NCBI GenBank assembly: GCA_023159155.1
Contig: JAJNNX010000061.1
Coordinates: forward strand, 62,001-126,000
From: Ustulina deusta
Taxonomy: Eukaryota; Ascomycota; Sordariomycetes; Xylariales; Xylariaceae
DNA: 64,000 nucleotides
Direction: 5' to 3'
Part shown: in pieces, positions 1 through 10,587 of the stretch
Numbering within the stretch: the first letter of the stretch is position 1
How the letters are laid out: the number at the start of each line of letters is the position of its first letter
Made by a program: the position numbers and the translations under genes
Notes under the pieces: model-generated
What the model was told of the DNA's origin: nothing
The model's database searches: none
Seen by the model: only the letters and a program-made list of their open reading frames with translations

Positions 1-490
1 TTGTGCACAATTAAACGAGATATCACTCCCTAATTTAGTTCGCGGGAGAGGCGGGACATAAAGGAGGCTAAATAAATACTTTAATTCACGCTAAATTCGG
101 TTGCCTAGCCGTCTTAGTGCTTCAGGCAGCAGCAGCAGGACGACAGAAGTACTTAGGATGCTTAATACTATGACAGCACTGTGGCTTGGGTTGTGGCTTG
201 GGTTGTGGCTTAGCCAGTCATCCAGAATAACTATCTCCTGTGCCTAGATATCTAAGTACTAACGTAAAGAGTTTCATGAAAGAGGGTTCCGTATCCTTGT
301 TCTTAGTACAGAGATGCAAGATATGCTGCCATTTTCATTCCCTAGCGGAAGTCGTCCGGGCGAGAGACGTCGCTGGCCTTGCCTTACACCCCGCCCTCCT
401 ATGATTCAATGCCTTCGAGGGTATCTGGTCGCCTTGCCAAAACGCCAGCCTGCCACCCTATATTGCATACTGCTAGGCATATGTCATTTG
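1..490. other. Intergenic, no gene seen
   Basis: No open frame here has protein-like composition. The stretch holds one short direct repeat (181-212) and then the 3' flank of the minus-strand membrane protein gene that ends at 491. Confidence 0.6.
181..212. repeat. 12-bp tandem repeat, 2.7 copies
   Basis: The unit GTGGCTTGGGTT is repeated at 181-192 and 193-204, and partly at 205-212. It is a minor minisatellite in non-coding DNA. Confidence 0.85.
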
Positions 491-1516
491 CTACTCCAGT
501 CGATTGTATGAACTACTACTGGGAAGCTCGACAGGCTGTCCATCCTGTCCCTGCACACCTAGCTCCTGGGGTGGGATTTTTGACTCTAGTTCTGACTTTA
601 GAGCAGACTCCCCATTTAATTCATGACGCCTTCGCTTGCTCTCCTTTTCTTTTCTTAGACGGAATAGCAGCCACGTGGCTACAAGTAAAATTGTTACTCC
701 GGCGACGGCTCCTATAATTGGCCCAGCCACCCATGCTTGGCTTCTCGGGGCGTTGTTACCAGTTATCGTGCTCGTTTGGTTTGAAGCCGTGGCTATATTA
801 AAAATGAATATCAGCACTGGATTTTAACCCAGATTGGTAGTCAATCTGTACTTGATACGTGTAATACATACCCTCCGGCACTTCGGGTGTTGATTTCGAT
901 GTATCCTGCTGCACGAAGGATGATGATATGTTCTGTGACATAGAGATAAGAGAGTCGCTGGGTAATTCCGTGAGTGTCTTTGTAAATGTCCAAAGAGTTG
1001 GATGTCCATCTTGCGATGTTTTGACCACGATAACGGTGGTATCCGGCAGGGGGGCAAAAGATGTCAGGGTTTTCGTTAAAGGCCAAACAGTCGTCATCCC
1101 ATCGACCGTCGCTGTGAATGGAATGGTGATGATCACGGTCTCTTCCATGAGTGACGGGTTGTTGGTGGTAGATAGAGTTATTGGCTCGGGTCCAGTGACG
1201 CCACAATATTCGATATACTGACCGAAGCCCGAGTCCAAGAAGGTTGTGGCTGTAACATTATCCGTATAAGAATGTGCGCAATCAGAGCAAGCATTATAAT
1301 ATGTCCAGAATACTGAATCTTCATCACAGAGCTCAGGGCTCTTTCCGACAGCTTGCGCTTCGATATTGGCGTTGTCTAAATGAAATAATTATCAGTGTTC
1401 ACCCAGTTCCGCTCTATGCTACACGTACTACATGTATCATAGCAGACAGCAGGCAGGGCTGAGTCTCGTGATTGAAGCCACTGCATCCCTTGAAGTACTT
1501 CTGTCGGTGAGCTCAT
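491..1516 (-). CDS. Small single-pass membrane protein, fungal family, function unknown
   Basis: Three exons: 1516-1432, 1375-872 and 792-491, giving 296 aa. Intron 1 (56 bp) ends TTTAG; intron 2 (79 bp) opens with GTATGT, has a CTGAT branch site and ends TATAG. The N-terminus has no obvious signal peptide and carries a Cys motif around CYDTYNN (25-31), followed by VGKSPELC and CSDC. A Ser/Thr-rich probably extracellular region follows, then one membrane segment at about 217-240. The cytoplasmic tail of about 56 aa starts with a basic stop-transfer (RLRKEK) and ends in an acidic Pro/Ser-rich sequence with PVELPS. This layout matches a common class of ascomycete one-pass proteins of unknown role, loosely like Mid2/Wsc sensors; the sensor idea is inference. 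The start at 1516 was chosen because it opens the longest frame joining intron 1 and precedes the Cys motif. An alternative in-frame ATG is at 1486. Confidence 0.7.
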
Positions 1517-2893
1517 TTTGGAAGTACGCATTTGGCCACAGCTGTAATTTCATGAATTGAAAAGGGAAAAGGCCAACGACACAGCTGGGGTGCGGGGGTT
1601 GGACCTTTTTGAAGCAAGCCAAGCTTTCAACCTCTCCCATCCTCAGGTGCAATGTTGTTTTTCTTAAATGTCACGTCTGCTGATTCGCCTGGGAATCCCA
1701 TCAGACCCCATTTTCTACCGGCGAACCACTCCAAACATAGGCTTCGTTAACTAGCCAGGGTTTTGGAGGTTCGTGATATAGATAATTCAATTGGTCTGGA
1801 TGCACGATGTTGTCAATAATGTGAAGATCGACGTGGGGGCGATTTAATGTCTGGCCAACTTTCTCTTGATGGACAGTACAAGTTCCAATTTGAGCTGTCT
1901 TCCGCTGCCCTGATCTCACGCCAGAGTCATTCTCTCGTACATATTCATTCTACAGGCGGATTAAAGCAGATACGGTATACTTATAGCTATATAAAGTGTA
2001 AGTCTTTTCTTGAATGTTATATCGAACTGAGATAGAAGGGTTTAGAGGTAAACCTACATCGCATGACAGAAGGGTAGCTAGGGCAGTGTCCGTTGCACTA
2101 AAACTATACAAAATATAAAACACTGTATTTCAAAATATATTGATAAAAGAGTCCTCTGGCCGAGGCTCTACGCTAGGTACTTGGTGTATCCTTTTGCGAC
2201 CGGTTCAGCGTTGGACGTGGACGGGGATTTACCGTTTGGAAAGTCGTGAACTGACTCGTCTATTGCAGTTAGATAGTTCGATGACGCAATTAAATGTTTA
2301 CCTCATTAGTCCAAATACATTATTTTCTTTTTTTCAGTTTTAAAATGTAGAATTAATTCAAAGTAAAAATTGAGGACGTGAGGAAGTAGGTGTGCGTGGA
2401 GTAAGTAGAAGAGGTGACAGTGCACTTCGAAGTACCCAGCTTGTATATACAACAATAGAATTACACCTCCCGTCCATTAAGTATGGACAATCCCCATCAC
2501 TAGCAGCTGCACAGGTTCAAGCCACCGCAAAGGTTAGAAAATGGATGATGGAATGGCAGAATTGATGTTGTAGGTATTAGAGATGGAGGACTATAGCGGT
2601 AAGGTAGCTACTAGGTAGCTAAATACCGTAAGGGCCCTACGCCTTCCTGTCAAGCCTTTACGCACTGTACCTGCGCCCCCACTAGCCACATTATCTAGAA
2701 ATGGGGCTGACAGTTGTGCATTAGGTAGGTGGGCAGCTTGTGGAGAAGAAATGTGGCTGAATCTGCTAACAATTTGCTAGCACCAGGGTTTCAAGGCTAC
2801 AGGAGAGGCTCTGTCGCGCATCGCGACTTGATTTACTGGCCTGGGCATTTACCAATTTCTTCGACAATCCAACACGGACCACGCACTACTCCT

Positions 2894-2925
<32 letters not shown>

Positions 2926-2964
2926 CTTCGCAGCAGAATACCGACAGACCATAAGAAGTCGACA
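1517..2964. other. Intergenic between membrane protein gene and cdc5
   Basis: About 1.45 kb that serves as upstream DNA for both divergent neighbours. It is AT-rich around 2040-2400. A GC-rich stretch made of CTCGTC and CTCGCC units (about 2889-2926) lies just before the cdc5 start and is probably in its leader. The only protein-like open frame is the minus-strand remnant at 1701-1949, listed separately. Confidence 0.5.
1701..1949 (-). pseudogene. Possible coding remnant, unrecognised
   Basis: An 82-codon open frame bounded upstream by an in-frame TAG (1950-1952) and ending in TGA. It has no ATG at its head. Its residues look protein-like (for example VHQEKVGQ, RPHVDLHII, PPKPWLVNEAYVW) and are not low-complexity. 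I do not recognise the family. It could be the last exon of an undetected gene, a decayed gene piece, or chance. Confidence 0.2.
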
Positions 2965-5393
2965 ATGCCGGTCGTCAAGGGAGGAGTGTGGACGAACATC
3001 GAGGACGAAATCCTCAAGGCCTCCGTTTCCAAGTATGGCCTAAACCAGTGGGCTCGTGTCTCGTCTCTGTTGCCGCGGAAAACACCCAAGCAGTGCAAGG
3101 CGAGGTGGAACGAATGGCTGGATCCGAGCATCAAGAAGATCGAATGGAGCAAGGAGGAGGATGAGAAGTTGCTCCATCTGGCCAAGTTGATGCCCACGCA
3201 ATGGAGAACCATCGCCCCCATCGTCGGTCGCACTGCAAACCAGTGTCTCGAGCGTTACCAGAAGCTTCTTGATGAGGCCGAACAGCGGGAATCATCTGGC
3301 CTTGGCCTCACCGGGCCTGAGGGCGGCGAGACCCAGGCGCCCACCGCCGACGACGTCCGCAGACTGCGCCCGGGCGAAGTCGATCCCGACCCCGAATCCA
3401 AACCCGCGCGGCCCGATACCATCGACCTCGATGAAGATGAGAAGGAGATGTTGAGCGAGGCTCGAGCCCGCTTGGCGAACACACAGGGAAAGAAGGCCAA
3501 GCGCAAAGCCCGTGAGCGTCAACAAGAGGAGTCGCGTCGCTTAGCCGCCCTACAGAAGCGCCGTGAGCTCAAGACGGCGGGTATCAACATCAAAGTCGTC
3601 ACTCGCAAGAAGGGACAGATGGATTACAATGCAGACATTCCATTCGAGAAAGCCCCAGCGCTCGGTTTCTACGATACTACGGATGAGCAGAAGCGGAACG
3701 AATCCCAGCGAGCCCACTTCGACCCCCGCAAACAACAGCTTGCAAACAAGCGCAAAGGAGACCAGGATGACGAAGCTGACAGAAAACGGCGAAAGAACGA
3801 CAAGGATGCCCCTTCAGCTGCTACCCAGGCTGCCATCAGGGCCGGCCAGATGCAGAAGATCCGCGAAGCGGAGCAGAGCAGCAAAAGAAGGGCTCTACTC
3901 TTGCCGGCGCCGCAAGTCAGCGAGGGCGAACTCGAAAATATCGTCAAGATGGGCATGATGGGCGAGCGAGCCAACCTTCTCGCACAGTCCAGCGATAATG
4001 ATGCAACAAGAGGTCTAGTCAACACATATTCAAGTCTGAATGCGCAGACACCAATCAGGACCCCGATGGCGCCGGCGCAGGAAGATAGAGTCGCCACAGA
4101 AATCAGAAATCTTCGCGCACTGACTGAGAACCAGTCGGCCTTGCTTGGTGGCGAAAACGCAGACCTCCATGAGGGAACCGGCTCTACGGGTTTCGAAAGT
4201 GCCACGCCCCGGAAGCAAACTATAGCGACCCCTAATCCAATGGCGACTCCGCTGCGTACGGGAATGAACGGGGTTGCTGCCACCCCTCAAAGAGTTGGAC
4301 AGACACCTTTGAGGACACCTCGAGATAGCTTTGCGCTCAACAGAGGCGATGATGAGTTGGCTTTAGCCGGAGGTGCTGCAAATGACATGCGCGTTCAGGA
4401 GTTATCAATGAGACATCAGCTTAAGCAGAGTTTGGCCTCGCTACCAAAACCCAAGGAAACCGAGTGGGAGCTCGAGCTTCCGGAAGACCGACAAGAAATT
4501 ATGGTTTTAGACGAACTTGAAGAAGATTCAGAATTACGAGACGAACGGCTACGGGCAATTCGGGAAGCCAGGGAACAATTGGAGTTGAAGAGGCGAACTC
4601 AGGTGATGCAAAAGGGCTTGCCTCGACCAGAGTTTGTAGACATCGAGGCTTTGGCAAGAGAAGCCTCAGCAGTTCCCGACCCAGTTGAGGCGCTAATCGC
4701 AAGAGAGGCTGCCCTTCTTATTGTCCATGACGCTGCGAGATACCCCATCGCAGGCTCGAAGGTCAAGGGCAATCCAACCCCTCTACAGCAGATAGATGAT
4801 GTCTCGCTAGCCGAGGCTCATCTCAAAATATTAATGGACGTTAAAGACAAGCCAAAACCAGAAGAAGTTCAGGCTGTTTGGGAAAGAGAAAACAGCAACG
4901 CACTGCTCTTGGGCTTGAGATGCTACGAGGATGATGAGGAAGAGGAGCAGGTGGCCGCTATGAAGTCTGCATTTGATGTAAGTCACCTCTTTCAAGCTTT
5001 TTTTTTTTTCCTTTCTCTCTCTCTCTCTTTCTTCTTTTAACCCGACATTGATTATTTTCACAGGTTGCACAGGAATCCATCATCGTCACCGCAGAGAAAT
5101 GCACTAAGTTGGAAAAGAGGCTAATCCTCCTCTTGGGAGGCTATCAACAACGAGCAGCAACACTGCGCTCAAAAATGGGGGAAGCTGCTGAGGCACTCGA
5201 AAAAGCTACATTCGCCTTGGGAGGCTTCAGGACCTTAGCTATATCAGAAGAAATCACTATCAGGAGTCGTCTAGATGCGCTAAGAGAAGAGGTCAGTTAT
5301 GTCAGTCGCAGAGAGAGGGAGGCGCAAGAAGCGTATCGTCGGACCAAGGAGGAACTCGACAGTCTCGCTGAGGCCGTCAATGGGTATCACTAA
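2965..5393 (+). CDS. cdc5: Pre-mRNA splicing factor Cdc5/Cef1 (Myb repeats)
   Basis: Two exons, 2965-4977 and 5064-5393, give 780 aa. The 86-bp intron opens with GTAAGT, carries a long T/CT tract and ends in CACAG. Two tandem Myb repeats occupy roughly 7-56 and 59-107, with the spaced tryptophans in place ([31 protein letters not shown]). Next come a highly charged helical region (about 140-300), a Thr-Pro-rich centre with repeated TP dipeptides (about 350-450), and a conserved C-terminal region that binds the Prp19 partners. Cdc5 is a core subunit of the Prp19/NineTeen complex, needed for spliceosome activation in the nucleus; this is family knowledge. Length and order match fungal orthologues. 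The leader upstream of the ATG is CT/CG-rich. Identification is firm. Confidence 0.97.
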
Positions 5394-5633
5394 TACCTAA
5401 TGTGCTATGTATTAATCCGGACATGGGAAGGAATTGTATGATAACCAACAAATTGTATGATCGCGGTCTCGGGACAACGATATTGAGAACAGACTGAGAT
5501 ACCCAGGGCTCCTCTTAGCTCAGAGCTCACACCGTTCTCTTGATCATAATAACTACGTGTGAAACTACCGAGTTGGGGTTGGGGTCTGGCTTAGCTAGCT
5601 TTGTTTATGTCGCTTTTTCTAAATTTCTCCGGT

Positions 5634-8245
5634 CTATTTCTTCCCTAGGCGCGGTAATCTAATAGGCAAAATCATCAACACACTCACAAACGCAATGCCT
5701 AGACAAACCAAGAACGTGGCCCTACAGGCGGCCGCATAGCTCATGACGACCTCATTCTTGGCCTGACCTTCAGGCAGCTCGGACACAGCCTCTATGCTAC
5801 TACGCACGCGCTCGATAAACTGTCTCTTCCACTTCTCTCCCCCGTCACCCTCGCCAGGGACGGAAACATACATGACCAGGTACCGCAGGAGGGCGTTCTG
5901 GAACACGAGGCTCGAGCAAGCGACACCGAGGACGCTACCGAGAGCCCTCCAGAGATGCAGAGTGCTGGTGACGACGGCCTGCTCGCGGTGCTTCGACGCC
6001 GCGAGCACGGCGATGAAGGTCCCCGGGAACTGGAAACCCTGGCCCAAGGCCGCCGGCACGAGACAGAGGAGGTAGGCCCACGTCGGCCAGCCGCGACGCA
6101 TAAAAGACAGGAGGACGGTGCCGAGGAGGAAGAGGATGGTGCCGCTTAGTAGAGGCCACTTCAGATGTCCCGTCCGCGATATCAGGACCCCCGTTGCCGT
6201 GCCCGTTAGCGACGCCGCGGCCGTAGGCACTAGGAGGTATAGCCCGGATTGCGTGGCGGACTTTAGGAGGACGGCGCGGAAGAAGAGGGGTCTTGATGGG
6301 CGCGTTAGCTAATGTTATACATTCATTATATCTCTATTTATTTCTAAATCCGGGGTAGAAAGAGTTTTCACCCGGAAAGCTGGGTAACCGGGTAGATCGG
6401 ATGGGAAAGACTGGGGTGTAAACTCACGTGTTGAATAGGATGGCGTTTAAGAGGAAAGAGGCCATGACATTCGAGAATATCATGTTGGCTCGTGGTGTGC
6501 TGCGGAGCAGAACAAGAGGCATGATGGGGCGCTCCGTGCGACTCTCTACGAAGAGACATGTTGGGAAGCATACGGCGAATATGGCTAGCGAGGAGATGAT
6601 GAAGGGATGTGACCCTGGAGATGTGTCAGCCGTCTTGCGTCAGTGGTGGTCAGGCTCGTGATATATCTCCGTAGAAAGAAGAACATAGAAGTACGGGCAC
6701 TAGACTTACACGGGAGGACATTGCCACCGAGATTCTACAAAGGGAATACCCATCATCAGCATATATATACATTAAACACAAGCCTGAATACCAAGCCAAG
6801 CAAGAGATATACGCCCACTCACCAGTCCCAGGATCAGAAACGTAGTTGATGTAGTCAACAGGGCCGAGCCCTTGAAGTCGAACCCGCGCAGGCCTTGCAT
6901 GAACGTCTGCTTCTTCCGCCCGCTGTGCAGGCCCAGATCGGCCGGCATGCTAAAGAAAGCAGTGACGAGACACGCCGTCAGGGGAACGAGCTGAACGCCA
7001 AACTCCCAGCGCCAACCTAGCGAGTCGGCCAGGACGCCACCAAACGCAGCGCCTGATGCCGCCGCCAACCCGTAGACGATGTTGATGATGCTTTGGTAGG
7101 TGCCCCGTCGCCTAGGAAAAGGAGTAAAGTAAGCTTAGAAGACAGTTTTACTTATATCATAATCAGACTGCTTAGGTAGCTAGAGGGCATGTTTCACGCC
7201 GTCTCTCCCCCTTGGCTTCCGCACGCCGTCCACCGCTTGTGCACGAACCCACTCATCACCCACGATTTCTTTATAAGTGGAGGGATGGGAAGATGGCAGA
7301 GTGGGAAATAAACATACTCAATCGGCACACAATCACTAATAGCGATGGCACCCATGGTCATCATACCGCCAGCGCCGAGCCCGCACACGGCGCGCGCGGC
7401 AATGAAGCTGCCGATGGACTGCGCGAGCGCACACCAGGCCGTAGCGCCCGCGAATACGGCCATCGTGACGAGGTAGAGCGGCCTGCGCCCGACCGTGTCC
7501 GACAGGCTGCCGACGAGCGGCTGCGTCGCCGTCGCCGTCAGCAGGAAGGCCGTCGTGAGCCAGGACGCCACTGCGATAACCGTCAGAGAGATCTGCCATT
7601 TCGAGCGTCTGAGGGAGCGTGAGGAACAACAACCCAAAGAAAAAAAAAGAAAAAAAATCTAAGACAATCCCCTTGCTAGTTGAAACGCGATTCATCGTCG
7701 TGTCCTTGATGAAACCCCCCCCCCCCCCCCCCCCCCCGAATGAATCATGACAAAATAAGTAGCCGAGGACTCCAGGGCACCAAGCCACTTCACTTACTGT
7801 TCGACGCGTGGAAATGCGACGTGATGACGGGATGCGACGAGGCCATGATGGTGCCGTCGAAGTTGGCGATGAAGTACGTGAGCATGATGCCGGCGAAGAC
7901 GACGCGGAACCGGCGCGGCTGCGTGTTGATGAGGAAGCTCGGCCGTTCGCCCTCGTCGTCGTCTGCGGTCCGCGTAGACCCGACCCCGTGAGCTTCTACG
8001 TCGTCGTCGGGGATGCGCTCCGGCAACGCCGGCGTGAGGGGTCCCGGAGCCAGAGGCGCCGAGTTCTCGCACGGAAGCAGCTGGTCTTGCTCTGCGCTGT
8101 CTTCCTCCGCACCGTCTCGGCTATCGGCGCTGGTTGTGGCTGTTGCATATTGCGCTGGTTGGGCCGATTGTAGGAGGGGAGTGCGCTCATCTGGTTGATC
8201 CTGGCGGTCCTGTGCCTCTCTAGCCCCATGCTCATTGCCTGTCAT
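5634..8245 (-). CDS. Major facilitator, vacuolar basic amino acid transporter type (Vba1/Fnx1-like)
   Basis: Six exons: 8245-7798, 7570-7318, 7111-6823, 6734-6710, 6614-6428 and 6291-5634, giving 619 aa. The phases agree at every junction. Exon 4 is only 25 nt and encodes NLGGNVLP, a stretch conserved in the family. The N-terminal ~110 residues are hydrophilic and contain an acidic dileucine, ERTPLL at 20-25, a known vacuolar sorting type of signal. The first membrane segment carries the family motif DGTIMASSHPVI, and the loop after the third segment has LSDTVGRRPLY, the MFS signature. The C-terminal exon holds the last membrane spans. Relatives export or store basic amino acids, or multidrug substrates, by proton antiport at the vacuole. 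Substrate is inferred from family only. Intron 1 contains a 23-nt G run on the coding strand. The last intron uses an AAG acceptor 13 nt past CTAAC. Confidence 0.85.
7715..7737. repeat. Poly-C run of 23 nt inside an intron
   Basis: An uninterrupted C run on the plus strand, hence G on the coding strand of intron 1 of the transporter gene. Such runs are prone to length error in sequencing and to slippage in the cell. Confidence 0.95.
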
Positions 8246-8841
8246 TGTGTTGGTATCTCCCTCTCTCGGGGCCTTCGGGGCCTCCAGTAAGTGGAATAGT
8301 ATCCGATACGAGAATGTTTGTCAATCATAGATTGAGAGAGGCTATGCAGAGGATTTGCCGAGCTGGTCTATGCTATGTACCATCGGACTGCAGTCACACT
8401 ATCTTTCCTTCGATATAGCTATTAGACTAGAGCTGGAGTTTTGGTCCCTTTTCCTCTGTTATACTCAATGTTCATTGCCCAGCCACATTTTAGCCGCCGG
8501 TGTTGACCATGTTACCAACCCCCCCACATTGATGCCCTTGCTTACATTCCCTAGACATCTGCTGCATCTGCATGCAACAATCCCTCGCAGACTATGCCAA
8601 ACGAGACACGCACCCAACAATTCCTAAGCGCGCAGACAACCATTTATTTGTCGTATCCAGGGAGCTAATTTAGATATTCCTCTGATCGTATTATTTCAAC
8701 ATAGATTACACCGCTCTACACTATGAAAGCCATGGGAATGGGAGTCTCGTGGCTCATCTATTGTTTCTATTCCGCGCCTCGGGGTATTCGTTCGTCATGA
8801 CATCGTACAATCCAGCCACACAATGAACCACATGGCATATC
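8246..8841. other. Intergenic, transporter 5' flank and hexokinase-like 3' flank
   Basis: About 600 bp between two minus-strand genes. It must hold the transporter promoter and the polyadenylation region of the hexokinase-like gene. I see no further gene or distinct repeat. Confidence 0.5.
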
Positions 8842-10587
8842 TTACACATCTTTCGATTTTGTTCGCGAAGCGCCGCACAGGACACCAGCGCCTGTGATCC
8901 CTCCGTCGTGGCAGGGGCTTAATGTCACTCGGACAGGGGTGTAACCTCCAAACTCAGCATCGATAATCGAATCCAGGAACGATTGGCAGTCCGACAGGTA
9001 GTTCTGGAAGTGGACAATACATCCACCAGTATACCCTACTACTAGATTCATCGTGCCAGCGTTCCCATTTGTTAGTTGTCGGTTCCTCTGGTTTTCTCGC
9101 GACTTTGAGAGTGGTATGTCGTCAGCACAGGCTAGCAGTCCAATAATAGCGGCAGCAACGAGTGCTGCGGCCCTAACTTCGATAGCTTTGGCAATATGAT
9201 ATAATGCCATCGCGCTCTCTTCACTCCATTCAACAGGCAGCTGAGAAGTAGTCGGTGAAAATTCGACTTCAAGCTTGCGGAGTAAGGTGGGCGGATGTGG
9301 TGGTTGATAATGACTTAGAAAAGTTGTCGTGAGCCCAAATCGATGTAACAACTGTGCGGGCAGTTTCTCCTCCGACAGGCCGAGGTGGGACTTCATGTAG
9401 TCTAGGAACATGAGACGTGCGAGTTCACCTAGATATCTCCCCGATGTCATGTATTCAAAGGGTTGGAAACCAGGAACTTCTCCTTCAGCATCAAGCTGAG
9501 TGTCCCACTTGCTAATCAAGCCAAGCTTTTGCAGGGGCCGGGCAGAGCCGTTGATACTCCATTCAGTATTGACTGCAACTTTGACATCTTCAACATGGTC
9601 TTCGGCCTTGACTGTTATCTTTTTGGGTAACTTTTCGGGCTTCAGAGTACTTTGTCTTAGGGGAATCGTCGCATTGGTACCTGTCCCACATATAAAACCC
9701 ATCGCGGCTTTATGATTGTGATCCTCTTGAAACTGGTAAATGAATGAAACCAAGGTGGCGACCGAGTCATTCAGTATCGCTGTGACTTTGATGCGCGGGA
9801 GGTCCGAAGGTTTTGACTTTTCATACCCGTCCACTAGAAGTGTCCCAAGATCCAGCTTGGAACTAATGGCGAAGCCCTTGCCCATCGCCATAATAATGGC
9901 ATCCGACAAGGTGTTCTGCACAATGGGAAAGCTGAAAGTCACGCCCATCGGAAGCTCACTGTTTCGTTCCAAACTAAATGCCTCGACTCCCTCTCTCACG
10001 ACGTGAGCAATGCAACTGCCGATCCAAGCAAACAAAGAATCGGGGTTCTCGTTCTTGAGTGTCTCTTGGATCGGCCATGACTTCTCCAAGACTCGGCGAA
10101 GGTTAGACGCCGTCCGATGATCGGAATGGATCCCGTTCGAGGCGATCCCATTCCTAGTGGGGGCACTCTCGCTGCCCAAGAGTTCAATGAACCCTACCCT
10201 TAAATTCGTACCACCGCTTCGTAGTGTTAGCTCATCAAACACTGCGAAATATAGCTAAACTGTAGGGCCTACATGTCTATTGCGAGATATCTGGCAAAAC
10301 AGTCAGCGATTTGAGGCTCTATATGCAAGCTAGGTCGAAGAGCAACAAGGAGCATACCGCCCTCTCTCGCGTCCCCTTGTCGGGCGTAAGATGGATTCGG
10401 ATATAGGGGTTGGCAGGAATTGCGTCGAGGACTCGGCAGCCAAGTGCCGAAAGGTACGAGACAGCTCATGTGCGAGCACGTGGGCCTTGGTCACATTGAC
10501 ATGGAGGGGCTCGAGGAAGTGTTCCAGCTGAGGCGTCATGGGAGCCGAAGTCGACATATTGTCGATTGATGCCTTGCTCTGTGCCAT
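8842..10587 (-). CDS. Divergent hexokinase-family protein, possibly regulatory
   Basis: Three exons: 10587-10358, 10290-10273 (18 nt) and 10216-8842, giving 540 aa. The microexon joins RGR to the phosphate loop LAIDIGGTNLR (79-89) and restores the frame exactly. Hexokinase landmarks follow: GVTFSFP (174-180), LND with the catalytic Asp at 233, GTGTN, EWSING in place of the usual EW/YG-FD, and a C-terminal nucleotide-site region CHDGGITGAG. Two sugar-contact positions differ from active yeast hexokinases: the Ser in the PxSQ motif is Val182, and the Thr of TKGF is Gly195. Aspergillus has comparable atypical hexokinases (HxkC and XprF) that regulate rather than phosphorylate; equivalence here is inference. 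The start could also be the in-frame ATG at 10557, which has A at -3. Intron 2 uses an AAG acceptor 10 nt past CTAAC. Retaining it would meet an in-frame TAG. Confidence 0.88.

Noticed and set aside
7731..7797. Using the full open frame before WQISL as exon 2 of the transporter
   Set aside because: That acceptor gives the wrong phase. Acceptor CGCAG ending at 7571 restores the frame and gives HASNMASWLTTAFLL, which fits the family.
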